The notes under the pieces are model-generated. The model ran no database searches and was not told the origin of the DNA. It saw nothing but the letters and a program-made list of their open reading frames with translations. Positions 7,648-15,219 of a stretch of DNA of 37,824 bases are shown one piece after another (position 1 is the stretch's first letter; each line of letters opens with the position of its first letter). Source of the DNA: Candidatus Hydrogenedentota bacterium (GTDB lineage Bacteria > Hydrogenedentota > Hydrogenedentia > Hydrogenedentales > SLHB01); the NCBI GenBank assembly GCA_903925285.1, contig CAIYET010000190.1, forward strand, positions 1 to 37,824. The letters run 5' to 3'. The position numbers were made by a program, and so were the translations under genes.

Positions 7648-9930
7648 TTAGGATCGGCCTTTTTCGGGTTCATCGTCCGTGCCACGCGAAGCCTGGAGCC
7701 AGACGAGAGACGCCCCGATCAAAAGCAGGATCATGGCTAACGCTCCAAGAGAGAACGCCCGGTTTGCGGGAAACGCCTGGCTCACCACGATCAGGGCTTG
7801 TCGGGTTGCTGTAACACTACTATACAGCGTTGTCACTGTGAGAGACACCGTATATTGTCCTTCTACTGCGTAGACGTGGATGATGTTCGGAAAATTTCCT
7901 TCGGCGGACGTGCTGTCGCCAAAATCCCACCGCCAGTCGATGATTTCCTGCGCAGTTGCGGTTGCCTGGCCGAGGAACGCGGCGGCCAGCGGCGGTTTTC
8001 CCCAAGCGCGGTCAACGGTGAAATCCACCGCCAACTCGGCCGACGGGCCTGTGAGGAACAGAAAGGGTTTGCGTTGCCAATTCGCGTACAACGTATCCTG
8101 GTCCGAGCTATGGACGGACGGGACACCGTTCTTGTCCGTGAACCCGCTCTGGCCCGGCGGCGTGATGTTCTGCGCGTTGTCGAACGGCGGCGCCAACTCG
8201 ATCACTTGTTCGTATGTTCCATGCGTGTTGAATACCTGCGGAATATAGGAGAACTGCACGAACGACAGCGTCGGCACCGAATCGAATATTTGGAACAGCG
8301 GCGTCGAGTTGTCCGTCTTCGCGAACCAGCCTATATCCCCGTTGTCCCACCACACCGCTGGTTTGTTGTTAAAATTGGCCAGGTAGTGCTGTGTGGGATT
8401 GGCGGCCTGCGGGAGTTCGGAATACTCTCTGAGCCGCACCCATTCCTCCTCGCCTGCGCCCCACAGCGGCAACCGCGGATCGAGATCCGGCGGCAGAACG
8501 CGCTGGCAGCCCGCCAGCGAGTACGCGATGTTGGCGTCGACCCCGGCATAGTGAAAATTGAGGCTGACGGGGATGTGGCCGACTGCGGTGTGCCACTGCG
8601 CCAGCGACGCCGCGCGATTGATGTCAAGCAGGGCCTCGAATCCATCGAGTTCTTTGTCGAAAAACGTCCGCTTCCATGCGAACGCCTGATTGTTGGCGAG
8701 GTCGAAATCGAAAATCGGCCCGTGAACGCTCCAATACAGCGTATAGGTCCGGTCGGCTTCCCCGCGCACCTTGACGGTTTCATCGCGCGAAGTCATTGTA
8801 ACCCATTGCCCATTGTACCAATATTGGTGCTGGTTTGCTGGATTCAACTTCTCGATGTACGTGTCCACATTGTCCGATCGCGAACTGGTAATAGACCACG
8901 CCAGCGCATCGTTGTGTCCAATGAACACACAGGGCATCCCTGTGATATTTACGCCCGCGACATGATGGGCGGGGCCTTTCAGATCGATCTCGTTGACCGT
9001 CTGCGGCGGCGTCGGCATATCGTTGAACCGCATGTACGGGCACGCGAACAGGTATGCGTGTCCGGACGTGGCTTTCGGCGGCCCCACCATGGCCGCATAA
9101 CTCCCCACCGTCAGCGGGAAATTCGCCGCAATGGCCGCCCGCGACACCAGGTCGCGTTCCTCCTCGACGGCCGCCACGATTTCGTGAGTCACGACGGGGC
9201 ACGGCCTGGTCCGAAACGGGACGCGTACCGCCGTCTCGTGCGCCTTCACAACCGGGAGGGCGTCCGGGAAATGACCGTCTTCGCCTGGCGGGATAGTCGT
9301 CGGCGCATCGTGATTGTTGATTGGATACTGCTGGTCGAAGTCCGTCTGGCCGAGCAGATCGAGTTGTTCCTGATTCGCGAGTTCATTTCCGCCGCGCTCG
9401 CCGAACCGCCGCATGATTACTTGAATGCAAGCAACGGAATCCATCACGGACCACGGCGCCATCGTGCCCCCGGCATCCCAGAGTTCCTTAGGCAGCTTGT
9501 GATCCGGATCCGCCAAGGCCTCGGCCAGATGCGCGTTGATGCCATCGGCGTAATCCTGAAGAATCGTCTGTGTTTCCGGACGCAACGCCTGAAAGAGCGC
9601 CAGCCGCTCCGCATCGGTGTAATAATCGCGCCGGTGGACCATATCGCTGATCGCATACGTCGCCCCCAGCGTCTCCGCCAGCCGGCCCTCCGCGTAGCGC
9701 CGGTTCGTATCGAGTTGGGCCAGGCGGTCCTGCGCCACCACGTAGCCCATCGTGTAATACAGCCCGCGCGAAGACTGCGCCGAGATATGGGCTACCCCAT
9801 AGCCGTCCCGGAAAACGTACACCGCCTCGCTATCGACGTCCAGCGTCGACCAGACCTCCGCGCCCGCGCCCGTGCACGCCGCAATCAGCCCCGCAAGACA
9901 GACTAACCACAGTTGGTTTCTCGGACACAT
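7648..9930 (-). CDS. Penicillin-acylase-family Ntn-hydrolase with PKD domain, surface-anchored
   Basis: 760 residues. The N-terminus has a hydrophobic segment ending in a lipobox-like IAAC (16-19). The A-chain region shows GYGVAHI, MGYVVAQDRLAQLDTNRRYAEGRLAETLG, typical of the penicillin/cephalosporin acylase family. The likely autocleavage site and nucleophile is S277 in TVGSYAAMVG; most relatives have GSN here. The B-chain includes GHNDALAWSIT and WSVHGPIF. At about 640-715 is a PKD domain (DWRWDFGDS). It ends with a hydrophobic segment (about 723-745) and a charged tail. Such enzymes hydrolyse amide bonds of small molecules such as acyl-homoserine lactones or beta-lactams; the substrate is unknown. 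Lipid and C-terminal membrane anchors together would hold it at the cell surface or in the periplasm. AAGGAGA lies ten bases before the ATG. Confidence 0.9.
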   Translation of the reverse strand: MCPRNQLWLVCLAGLIAACTGAGAEVWSTLDVDSEAVYVFRDGYGVAHISAQSSRGLYYTMGYVVAQDRLAQLDTNRRYAEGRLAETLGATYAISDMVHRRDYYTDAERLALFQALRPETQTILQDYADGINAHLAEALADPDHKLPKELWDAGGTMAPWSVMDSVACIQVIMRRFGERGGNELANQEQLDLLGQTDFDQQYPINNHDAPTTIPPGEDGHFPDALPVVKAHETAVRVPFRTRPCPVVTHEIVAAVEEERDLVSRAAIAANFPLTVGSYAAMVGPPKATSGHAYLFACPYMRFNDMPTPPQTVNEIDLKGPAHHVAGVNITGMPCVFIGHNDALAWSITSSRSDNVDTYIEKLNPANQHQYWYNGQWVTMTSRDETVKVRGEADRTYTLYWSVHGPIFDFDLANNQAFAWKRTFFDKELDGFEALLDINRAASLAQWHTAVGHIPVSLNFHYAGVDANIAYSLAGCQRVLPPDLDPRLPLWGAGEEEWVRLREYSELPQAANPTQHYLANFNNKPAVWWDNGDIGWFAKTDNSTPLFQIFDSVPTLSFVQFSYIPQVFNTHGTYEQVIELAPPFDNAQNITPPGQSGFTDKNGVPSVHSSDQDTLYANWQRKPFLFLTGPSAELAVDFTVDRAWGKPPLAAAFLGQATATAQEIIDWRWDFGDSTSAEGNFPNIIHVYAVEGQYTVSLTVTTLYSSVTATRQALIVVSQAFPANRAFSLGALAMILLLIGASLVWLQASRGTDDEPEKGRS

Positions 9931-9969
9931 GGGGCCAAATTCTCCTTAACCCAAATCTACTACGAACGT

Positions 9970-9978
9970 AGTATACCA
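9970..9978 (-). promoter_or_regulatory. Extended -10 promoter candidate for the acylase gene
   Basis: On the minus strand this reads TGGTATACT, an extended -10 element 39 bp upstream of the acylase ATG. It has the same TGGTATA core as the candidates at 4480 and 6116. No convincing -35 hexamer. Confidence 0.4.
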
Positions 9979-10037
9979 CAACCTGGCGAATCATCCGCTT
10001 GCCAGCTTGTCTCTTGGGCATGAACGGTTACAATGCT

Positions 10038-11543
10038 TTATAGGAAGAAGAGGAACGAGATCAGGACGAACAGGGGGATCAGGATGAGGCCGCTATAGAG
10101 CATGTATCCGAAGAACGAGGGCATTTTGATTCCGCGGCTTTCAGCGATGCTCTTGACGAGGAAATTGGGGCCGTTGCCGATGTAGGTGTTGGCGCCCATG
10201 AACACGGAGCCGCAGGCGACGGCCAGCAGGTGGGGTATGGGGATGACGCCGGTGGCGGTCATTACGTTGGACAGGATCGGCACGTTGATTTTGTGTAAGC
10301 TGCCGGCCAGTTCGAAGAAGACGGCGTAGGTGGGGGCGTTGTCGAGAAAGCTCGATAGGCCGCCCGATGCCCAGAAGAATTGCAGCGGCGTGGTCACGCC
10401 CAGGGCCTCGCCTTTGATCTTGAGGATCTCGATCGGTATCTGCATCGTGATGAAGATGCCCACGAATAACGCGGCCACCTCGCCGATCGCCGTGAAGTTG
10501 AAATGGTTTTCGGCATGAATGTGGCGCGGGGTCAGCGCGAACGAGAGTCCGGCGAGGACCAGTTGAACGATTTCGCGCAGGTACCACTGCGGGAGAATCC
10601 ATCGCGTAAACGGCAGGGGCTGGCCGGGTACCAGTAGGGCGACCGCCAATACTACGCCGGCGAGTAACATAAGGTTTTGTTTTCCGTGAAGGCGGAACGC
10701 GAAACGCCGCGTTTCGTCGCGCGCGATATCGGCGGGGTTTTCCCGGCGATACGCGACCATATCGAACACGAAATATACCGCGAGCAATACGAGCGTCGCG
10801 ACAAGCCATTGCGGGAATAAATGAAGCGTCCACAGGAACGGTACGCCGCGCAGGTATCCGAGGAAGAGCGGCGGGTCGCCGACGGGCAGTAGCGCGCCGC
10901 CGATGTTGCCGACGATGAAAATGAAGAAGATGACCGTATGGGTGACGTGCTTGCGTTCGCTGTTGGTTTGCAGCAACGGGCGGATCAGCAGCATCGACGC
11001 GCCCGTCGTTCCGATGAAGCTGGCCAGTAACGCGCCCACGAGCAGGAAAAGGCAATTGTTCAGCGGGTGGGCGGGGATATCGCCCGTAAGACGTATGCCG
11101 CCGCTGATCGTATACAGGCTGAACAGCAGCACGATAAATGGGATGTAGTCGCCGAGGATGGCGTGATGAAGCATCTCGAGCAGCGAATCCGTGCCGGGTT
11201 GGGCATGGCCGAATCCCGTCGCGCGAAGGGCGTAGTACCCGCATACCGCCGCCGCCAGGGCCAATGAGACAAGCAGTTTACTACCATTTGGCTCCCACCA
11301 GTGCGAAATGTGCGGTAAGAGCGGGAGGATGCCGATCGCAAGCAGAATGCACACGAACGGCAGAATCCACAACACGTTGGGAACGGGGGCGCCAGCCGTT
11401 TCCGCGAACGCGGCGCTGGGCATAAAGAACGATAGAAGAAGCAGAAAAAGGATGAAGGATGGAGGGGCGAGGGTCGAGGGCGGCTCATGCTTGTGAAGCC
11501 TGAAACCTGAAGCCTGAAGTCTGAAGCCTGAAGCCTGCTTCAC
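10038..11543 (-). CDS. NhaD/CitMHS-type ion transporter (Na+/H+ antiporter family)
   Basis: 501 residues with about 12 membrane spans. Family-typical blocks are FIGTTGASMLLIRPLL, VGNIGGALLPVGDPPLFLGY, SSFLDNAPTYAVF and GANTYIGNGPNFLVKSIAE, the paired re-entrant motifs of the ion transporter superfamily. The expected role is sodium/proton exchange or organic anion transport in the inner membrane. The N-terminus is odd. With the GTG at 11543, which overlaps the upstream stop (GTGA), residues 1-17 read KQASGFRLQASGFRL, which is simply the translated 7-bp repeat. The hydrophobic signal-like segment SFILFLLLLSFF (29-40) also begins in a GGATGAA-class unit. The only later in-frame ATG is at 11423 (MPSAAFAET), without a ribosome-binding site. 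The repeat has probably replaced or extended the original 5' end. Confidence 0.9.
   Translation of the reverse strand: MKQASGFRLQASGFRLHKHEPPSTLAPPSFILFLLLLSFFMPSAAFAETAGAPVPNVLWILPFVCILLAIGILPLLPHISHWWEPNGSKLLVSLALAAAVCGYYALRATGFGHAQPGTDSLLEMLHHAILGDYIPFIVLLFSLYTISGGIRLTGDIPAHPLNNCLFLLVGALLASFIGTTGASMLLIRPLLQTNSERKHVTHTVIFFIFIVGNIGGALLPVGDPPLFLGYLRGVPFLWTLHLFPQWLVATLVLLAVYFVFDMVAYRRENPADIARDETRRFAFRLHGKQNLMLLAGVVLAVALLVPGQPLPFTRWILPQWYLREIVQLVLAGLSFALTPRHIHAENHFNFTAIGEVAALFVGIFITMQIPIEILKIKGEALGVTTPLQFFWASGGLSSFLDNAPTYAVFFELAGSLHKINVPILSNVMTATGVIPIPHLLAVACGSVFMGANTYIGNGPNFLVKSIAESRGIKMPSFFGYMLYSGLILIPLFVLISFLFFL
11450..11543. repeat. Heptamer array, GGATGAA plus GAAGCCT classes, inside a gene start
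   Basis: One and a half GGATGAA units at 11450-11460 and six GAAGCCT-type units at 11495-11536 (GAAGCCT, GAAACCT, GAAGCCT, GAAGTCT, GAAGCCT, GAAGCCT) followed by GCTTCAC. It overlaps the 5' end of the transporter gene and the stop of the SNase gene. Read on the minus strand the GAAGCCT class is an open frame coding for a repeating QASGFRL. Confidence 0.9.
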
Positions 11544-12661
11544 TTGATAAAATCCGGAATGTTGATGTTCAAGTTTTGTTGCTGGCCGTTCCGGATAATC
11601 CCAATCTGAAACGACCGCGTGTTTTTGTACTTCTCGATCAAGGAGGAGATCTTGTCCGGGCTATCGATGGCGTCTCCGTTCACCGACTGAAGCACGTCGT
11701 TGTCCTGAAACCCTAACATCGCAGCCGGCAAGAATGACGAGAGGTTTTTCGCCGAGATTCCCGCGAAATTGCCGTTCGCGTCTTGATACGGCGTCAGGCC
11801 CAATCCCTGCACGATAGGATCGTTCATGTACTTGGCGATGTCGGGCGGCAACTGGACCTGGCCAGCCGTCTGCGAAACGGGCTTCGGAGCGGCCTGTGGC
11901 GACGCGGGCGCGGCAGTTTGTTTCGGGAATTCCTCTTTCGGGATGCCGCCGAGGTCGCCTTTCGCGGAGATGACCGTCGCGCTTTCCTTGGACTTCAACG
12001 GAAAGCACTTCCGACAAGGCGAGTACCCTTGCGCCTGAGCGTCCTGCAACATCACCGACTGGCGGGTTTTGTCCAAGAGGACGCAGTCCGATTTGTGAAA
12101 CACCTTGCCGTCCTTGTCGACGAATACCGCCCCGCCGATCGGAAGTTCCGCCGAGTCGCTCGCCGCCGCGACCGGTTTCGCCGCCTTTTCCTTGAGGGCG
12201 TCGCCCCGGAAATCCCATGGGGCCAGCGGCGCCGCGTCCGCCCAAAGCCCCTTCTTGGCGGCACGCGCTACGGCCATGAGGCCAGGCAGCGTCGGGTCCA
12301 CGTTCGGATGCCGGTCATAGAACCACGCAAGGCCTGCCGAGACCAGTTCGCGATTCAACACGCGCCCATCGCCCAACGTCACGACGCCCAACGTCTGTTT
12401 GTGCGCGTCCACGCCGATGCCTTCGACCGAAACGTCCTTGTTCAACGCGAGGTCGGCGACGAACTGCTGCGCTTCCTTGCCGTACGGCTGGGCCAATTCG
12501 GGACAGTCGATGTCCGCAAACCGGATTGTCTCGGTATTTCCGTCGTGCGTGAAAGACACGATGTCGCCTTCAACGACGTCCGTTACCTTGCCTGCGAAGG
12601 GCGCGCCCGAGGCCGACGCGGCGATAAGCATTGCACATAGAAAACGCGGCCATATACTCAT
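11540..12661 (-). CDS. Exported staphylococcal-nuclease-like protein with zinc-like motif and PDZ domain
   Basis: 373 residues: signal peptide (1-19), SNase domain (20-150), a Cys/His region (H189, C193, YSPCRKC with C216 and C219), a Pro/Ala linker, and a C-terminal PDZ/GspC-like domain (about 280-370; LGFQDNDVLQSVNGDAIDSPDKI). The SNase part keeps D33 (EGDIV), R47 (IRFADIDCPE), D52 and E55. The position of the second catalytic arginine of the classical YGR motif is Q89 (DAHKQTL), so nuclease activity may be weak or lost. The protein is probably periplasmic or secreted. AAGGAGCGG precedes the ATG. Its stop overlaps the transporter's GTG. It is divergent from the lipoprotein gene, with overlapping promoters. 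Confidence 0.88.
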   Translation of the reverse strand: MSIWPRFLCAMLIAASASGAPFAGKVTDVVEGDIVSFTHDGNTETIRFADIDCPELAQPYGKEAQQFVADLALNKDVSVEGIGVDAHKQTLGVVTLGDGRVLNRELVSAGLAWFYDRHPNVDPTLPGLMAVARAAKKGLWADAAPLAPWDFRGDALKEKAAKPVAAASDSAELPIGGAVFVDKDGKVFHKSDCVLLDKTRQSVMLQDAQAQGYSPCRKCFPLKSKESATVISAKGDLGGIPKEEFPKQTAAPASPQAAPKPVSQTAGQVQLPPDIAKYMNDPIVQGLGLTPYQDANGNFAGISAKNLSSFLPAAMLGFQDNDVLQSVNGDAIDSPDKISSLIEKYKNTRSFQIGIIRNGQQQNLNINIPDFIK

Positions 12662-12692
12662 GGTATCCGCTCCTTATGTTGGCACCGGCTGC

Positions 12693-12722
12693 ATCGTAAT
12701 CCTTTGGCGTCCGGTTTGACAA
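12693..12722 (-). promoter_or_regulatory. Candidate promoter for the SNase gene
   Basis: On the minus strand TTGTCA (12717-12722), 18-base spacer, TACGAT (12693-12698), 32 bp before the ATG at 12661. Its -35 box overlaps that of the divergent promoter at 12716. Confidence 0.5.
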
Positions 12723-12744
12723 CCCGTTGGCGGGTGTATACGAT
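12716..12744 (+). promoter_or_regulatory. Candidate promoter for the lipoprotein gene
   Basis: TTGACA (12716-12721, consensus -35), 17-base spacer, TACGAT (12739-12744). The spacer contains the small inverted repeat ACCCG-TTGG-CGGGT. The -35 box shares five bases with the -35 box of the opposite promoter, so the two would compete for polymerase. Confidence 0.6.
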
Positions 12745-12812
12745 GATTGGACTGCAATGGAGTATGGTGCGGAATCGGTCTAGATCACAGAAAACTCGGA
12801 TAGGAGAACAGC

Positions 12813-13268
12813 ATGAAACGACTACTCATTGGAATGTTGGCGGTAAGCGTGGTATTGGTGTTGGCGGCGGGTTGCGCGAGCACCGGCGGCGGCGGCGGCG
12901 GCGGCACGGCCAAGGCCAAAGGCCCGACGGACACGGAACTGATAAACAAAGCCGTCGCCGACTGGAAGACGGCGGGCATCGCGAAGAATGTCGACGGCTT
13001 GCTGGCCTGCTATTCGGACGGTTTCCAGAATTACGAATATGGCGACAAAGCCGGCCTGCAACAATTCCTCAAGGACGCCCTCTCGATGGGCTACTTGGAA
13101 GACGCCGAGATCGACATGTCGAAGGCCAAGCTGACGCTCCTGAAGGGCGAGGCAACGTTTGCCCCGATCGACATAAAGGCCGCATTCGGGGATGCCGGGA
13201 TCACCCTGACTCTCAAAAAGGAAGCAATGGGTTGGAAGATCACGTCCATGGATGTCGAGATGCACTGA
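12813..13268 (+). CDS. Small lipoprotein with NTF2/SnoaL-like fold
   Basis: 151 residues. A signal peptide ends in the lipobox LAAGC, followed by a Ser/Thr and poly-Gly linker. The rest resembles the NTF2-like/DUF4440 pattern: an N-terminal helix with ADWKTAGIAKNVDGLLACYSDGFQNYEYGDK, then beta strands with LTLLKGEATFAPIDIKA and a final WKITSMDVEMH strand. Such domains bind small ligands or serve as scaffolds; no catalytic residue is evident. It should be membrane-attached through the lipid. GGAG lies before the ATG. It appears monocistronic: a strong-looking promoter precedes it and a long heptamer hairpin starts four bases after its stop. Confidence 0.85.
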   Translation: MKRLLIGMLAVSVVLVLAAGCASTGGGGGGGTAKAKGPTDTELINKAVADWKTAGIAKNVDGLLACYSDGFQNYEYGDKAGLQQFLKDALSMGYLEDAEIDMSKAKLTLLKGEATFAPIDIKAAFGDAGITLTLKKEAMGWKITSMDVEMH

Positions 13269-13271
13269 ACT

Positions 13272-13394
13272 AGAAGTTAGGAGTTAGAAGTAAGGATGAA
13301 GGATGAAGGATGAAAAAGGAACCGCAATATCACTCGTGGTTCCCTCTCTACTTGTCTGTCCTTTTCATCCTTCATCCTTCATCCTTCATCCTTA
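13272..13394. repeat. Heptamer hairpin, AGAAGTT and GGATGAA classes
   Basis: Starts four bases after the lipoprotein stop with AGAAGTTAGGAGTTAGAAGT, then three GGATGAA units. A stem GGAACC...GGTTCC in the middle and a right arm of four TTCATCC units (13360-13394) complete the inverted repeat. Predicted stem over 25 bp. Likely a terminator between the lipoprotein and the peptidase genes. Confidence 0.9.
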
Positions 13395-13414
13395 CTCCTG
13401 AATAGGACGTATCC

Positions 13415-14779
13415 ATGTTGAAACAAGCTCTCGATTTCGCGCGCGGCAATCAAGCACGGTTTCTGAACGAATATAAGGCATTGCTGCGAATTCCAAGCAT
13501 TTCGACATTGCCGGAACGCCGCGAGGATGTGCGCCGTGCGGCGGAATGGCTGGCAGAGGAATTGCGCAGGCTCGATGTCGAACAGGTTGATGTGGTGGCG
13601 ACGTCCGGTCATCCGATCGTGTACGGCGAATGGCTGCACGCGCCGGGCAAGCCCACGCTGCTGGTCTATGGCCATTACGACGTCCAGCCTGCGGACCCGT
13701 TGAACGAATGGCGCTCGGACCCGTTCGAGCCGACCGAGCGCGACGGCAACCTTTACGCGCGCGGCGCGTCGGATATGAAAGGCGCTTTGGTCGCGTTTTT
13801 GAAGGCCATGGAATCGTTGCGCGCCTCGGGCGGTCTGCCCGTCAATCTGCGCTTCCTGCTCGAGGGCGAGGAAGAGATCGGTTCGCCGAGCCTGCCGGGA
13901 TTCTTCTCGCAATATGCGGACCGCCTCAAAGCCGACGCCGCGATCAATTGCGACGGCGAGATCTTGCGCCCCGACCTGCCGTCAATCACGTATGCGTTGC
14001 GCGGACTGGCGTATTTCGAGGTCGAGGTTCACGGCCCCAAACAGGATCTCCATTCGGGCATCTTCGGAGGCGCGGTACACAATCCCGCGCAAGTCCTGTG
14101 CGAACTGATCGCCGGAATGCACGACGCCGACAACCGCGTCACGCTGCCGGGATTCTACGATACCGTGCGCGCGCTCGATGCCGACGAACGCGAGGCCCTG
14201 GCACGGACGCCCGTCACCGACGACGACTGGAAATCGCTGGCCGGCGTCAAGGCGTTGTGGGGCGAGAAAGGGTACTCGAGCACGGAACGCACCGGCGCGC
14301 GCCCGACGCTCGAAGTCAACGGCATCGTCGGCGGGTTCACCGGCGAGGGCGCGAAGACGGTATTGCCGGCACGGGCGCTTGCGAAGATCTCGACGCGCCT
14401 CGTGGCGGATCAGGACCCGGCGGCCATCCGCGAGCAACTGTGCGCGTACATGCGCGCGCACGCGCCCGAAACCGTCACGTGGGACGTGCGCGAATTGTCG
14501 CACGGGGACGGCGCTATCATGGACCGCAACTCGTCGGCCATGCGCGCCGCCGTCCGCGCCCTGCATGAGACCTTCGGCGCCGAACCGATCTTCACGCGCG
14601 ATGGCGGCAGCGTGCCCGTTGTCGCGATGATGCAGAAACAACTCCATGTCGACTCGGTGATGATGGGGTTCCGCCTGCCCGACGACAATATCCACGCCCC
14701 GAACGAGAAGCAGCATTTGCCGACATGGTACAAGGGCATCGAAGCGTTTATCCGTTACTTAATGGAATACAGTTCATAA
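13415..14779 (+). CDS. M20-family dipeptidase
   Basis: 454 residues, normal for M20 dipeptidases. Metal ligands and catalytic residues are visible: H87 and D89 in YGHYDVQP, D120 in ARGASDMKG, catalytic E152/E153 in EGEEEIGS, D180 in NCDGE, and a C-terminal His in NIHAPNE (about 427). DLHSGIFGG (211-219) with H213 belongs to the dimerisation/lid domain. Cytosolic zinc enzyme that cleaves dipeptides or related acyl-amino acids; exact substrate unknown. AGGA precedes the ATG. The TAA stop is inside the 9-bp direct repeat flanking the downstream inverted-repeat element, so the element seems to have landed on the gene's last codons without changing the protein. Confidence 0.93.
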   Translation: MLKQALDFARGNQARFLNEYKALLRIPSISTLPERREDVRRAAEWLAEELRRLDVEQVDVVATSGHPIVYGEWLHAPGKPTLLVYGHYDVQPADPLNEWRSDPFEPTERDGNLYARGASDMKGALVAFLKAMESLRASGGLPVNLRFLLEGEEEIGSPSLPGFFSQYADRLKADAAINCDGEILRPDLPSITYALRGLAYFEVEVHGPKQDLHSGIFGGAVHNPAQVLCELIAGMHDADNRVTLPGFYDTVRALDADEREALARTPVTDDDWKSLAGVKALWGEKGYSSTERTGARPTLEVNGIVGGFTGEGAKTVLPARALAKISTRLVADQDPAAIREQLCAYMRAHAPETVTWDVRELSHGDGAIMDRNSSAMRAAVRALHETFGAEPIFTRDGGSVPVVAMMQKQLHVDSVMMGFRLPDDNIHAPNEKQHLPTWYKGIEAFIRYLMEYSS

Positions 14780-14783
14780 AACG

Positions 14784-15127
14784 GGATCATCCAGATTTAA
14801 CGTACTCTATCAGAGCTTCACTCTTTCGGAAAATTGTCGCCTCAACTCAATTTCCCCGGAGGGGAAGAACATGAATAGCCGTGGGTGGCAACCCACGGGT
14901 ACAAATGCTTAACCATCGACCCTGAAGGGGTCGCACAAGGAGCATGATGTCGACCTTTATGCACGATGAGATGGACATAGTGCGACCCTTTCAGGGTCGA
15001 TGGATGTCGTTTTTGTGTCCGTGGGTTGCCACCCACGGCTATTCATGTTCTTCCCCTCCGGGGAAACCTAATCGAAACGATAATTTCCGGTGAAAGTGAA
15101 GATGAAGTACGCTAAATTCGGATGAGC
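14784..15127. mobile_element. MITE-like inverted-repeat element with 9-bp target duplication
   Basis: 344 bp with no gene. The two halves are inverted repeats of about 150 bp. The outer ends are TCATCCAGATTTAACGTACT on the left and TCATCCGAATTTAGCGTACT on the right (complement). The inner 48 bp of the arms (14851-14898 and the complement of 15019-15066) are identical. Each arm holds three small hairpins: CCCCGGAGGGG, CCGTGGGT-GGCA-ACCCACGG and CGACCC-TGAAG-GGGTCG. The 9-mer CATAAAACG occurs directly on both sides (14775-14783 and 15128-15136), as expected of a target-site duplication by a DDE transposase. The GGGT/ACCC hairpins also recall REP elements mobilised by RAYT transposases, which do not duplicate targets; I favour the duplication evidence. 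It fills most of the 440-bp gap between the peptidase and the reductase genes. Confidence 0.8.
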
Positions 15128-15163
15128 CATAAAACGTATCCCCGGCAACGGGACATTAGCGGC

Positions 15164-15193
15164 TTGCCCGGCGCGATGCGCATCGAGTATATC
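15164..15193 (+). promoter_or_regulatory. Candidate promoter for the reductase operon
   Basis: TTGCCC (15164-15169), 18-base spacer, TATATC (15188-15193), just outside the MITE-like element, 26 bp before the ATG at 15220 with AGGAG between. Moderate match. Confidence 0.35.
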
Positions 15194-15219
15194 GGCGGAA
15201 ACGCAACAGGAGACCATTC

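Noticed and set aside
7798-9906. 702-residue plus frame
   Set aside because: Antisense to the penicillin-acylase-family gene, no recognisable motif.
14851-15066. tRNA or riboswitch in the hairpin-rich space
   Set aside because: The small hairpins do not make a cloverleaf and the arms are near-identical inverted copies, so a mobile element explains them.
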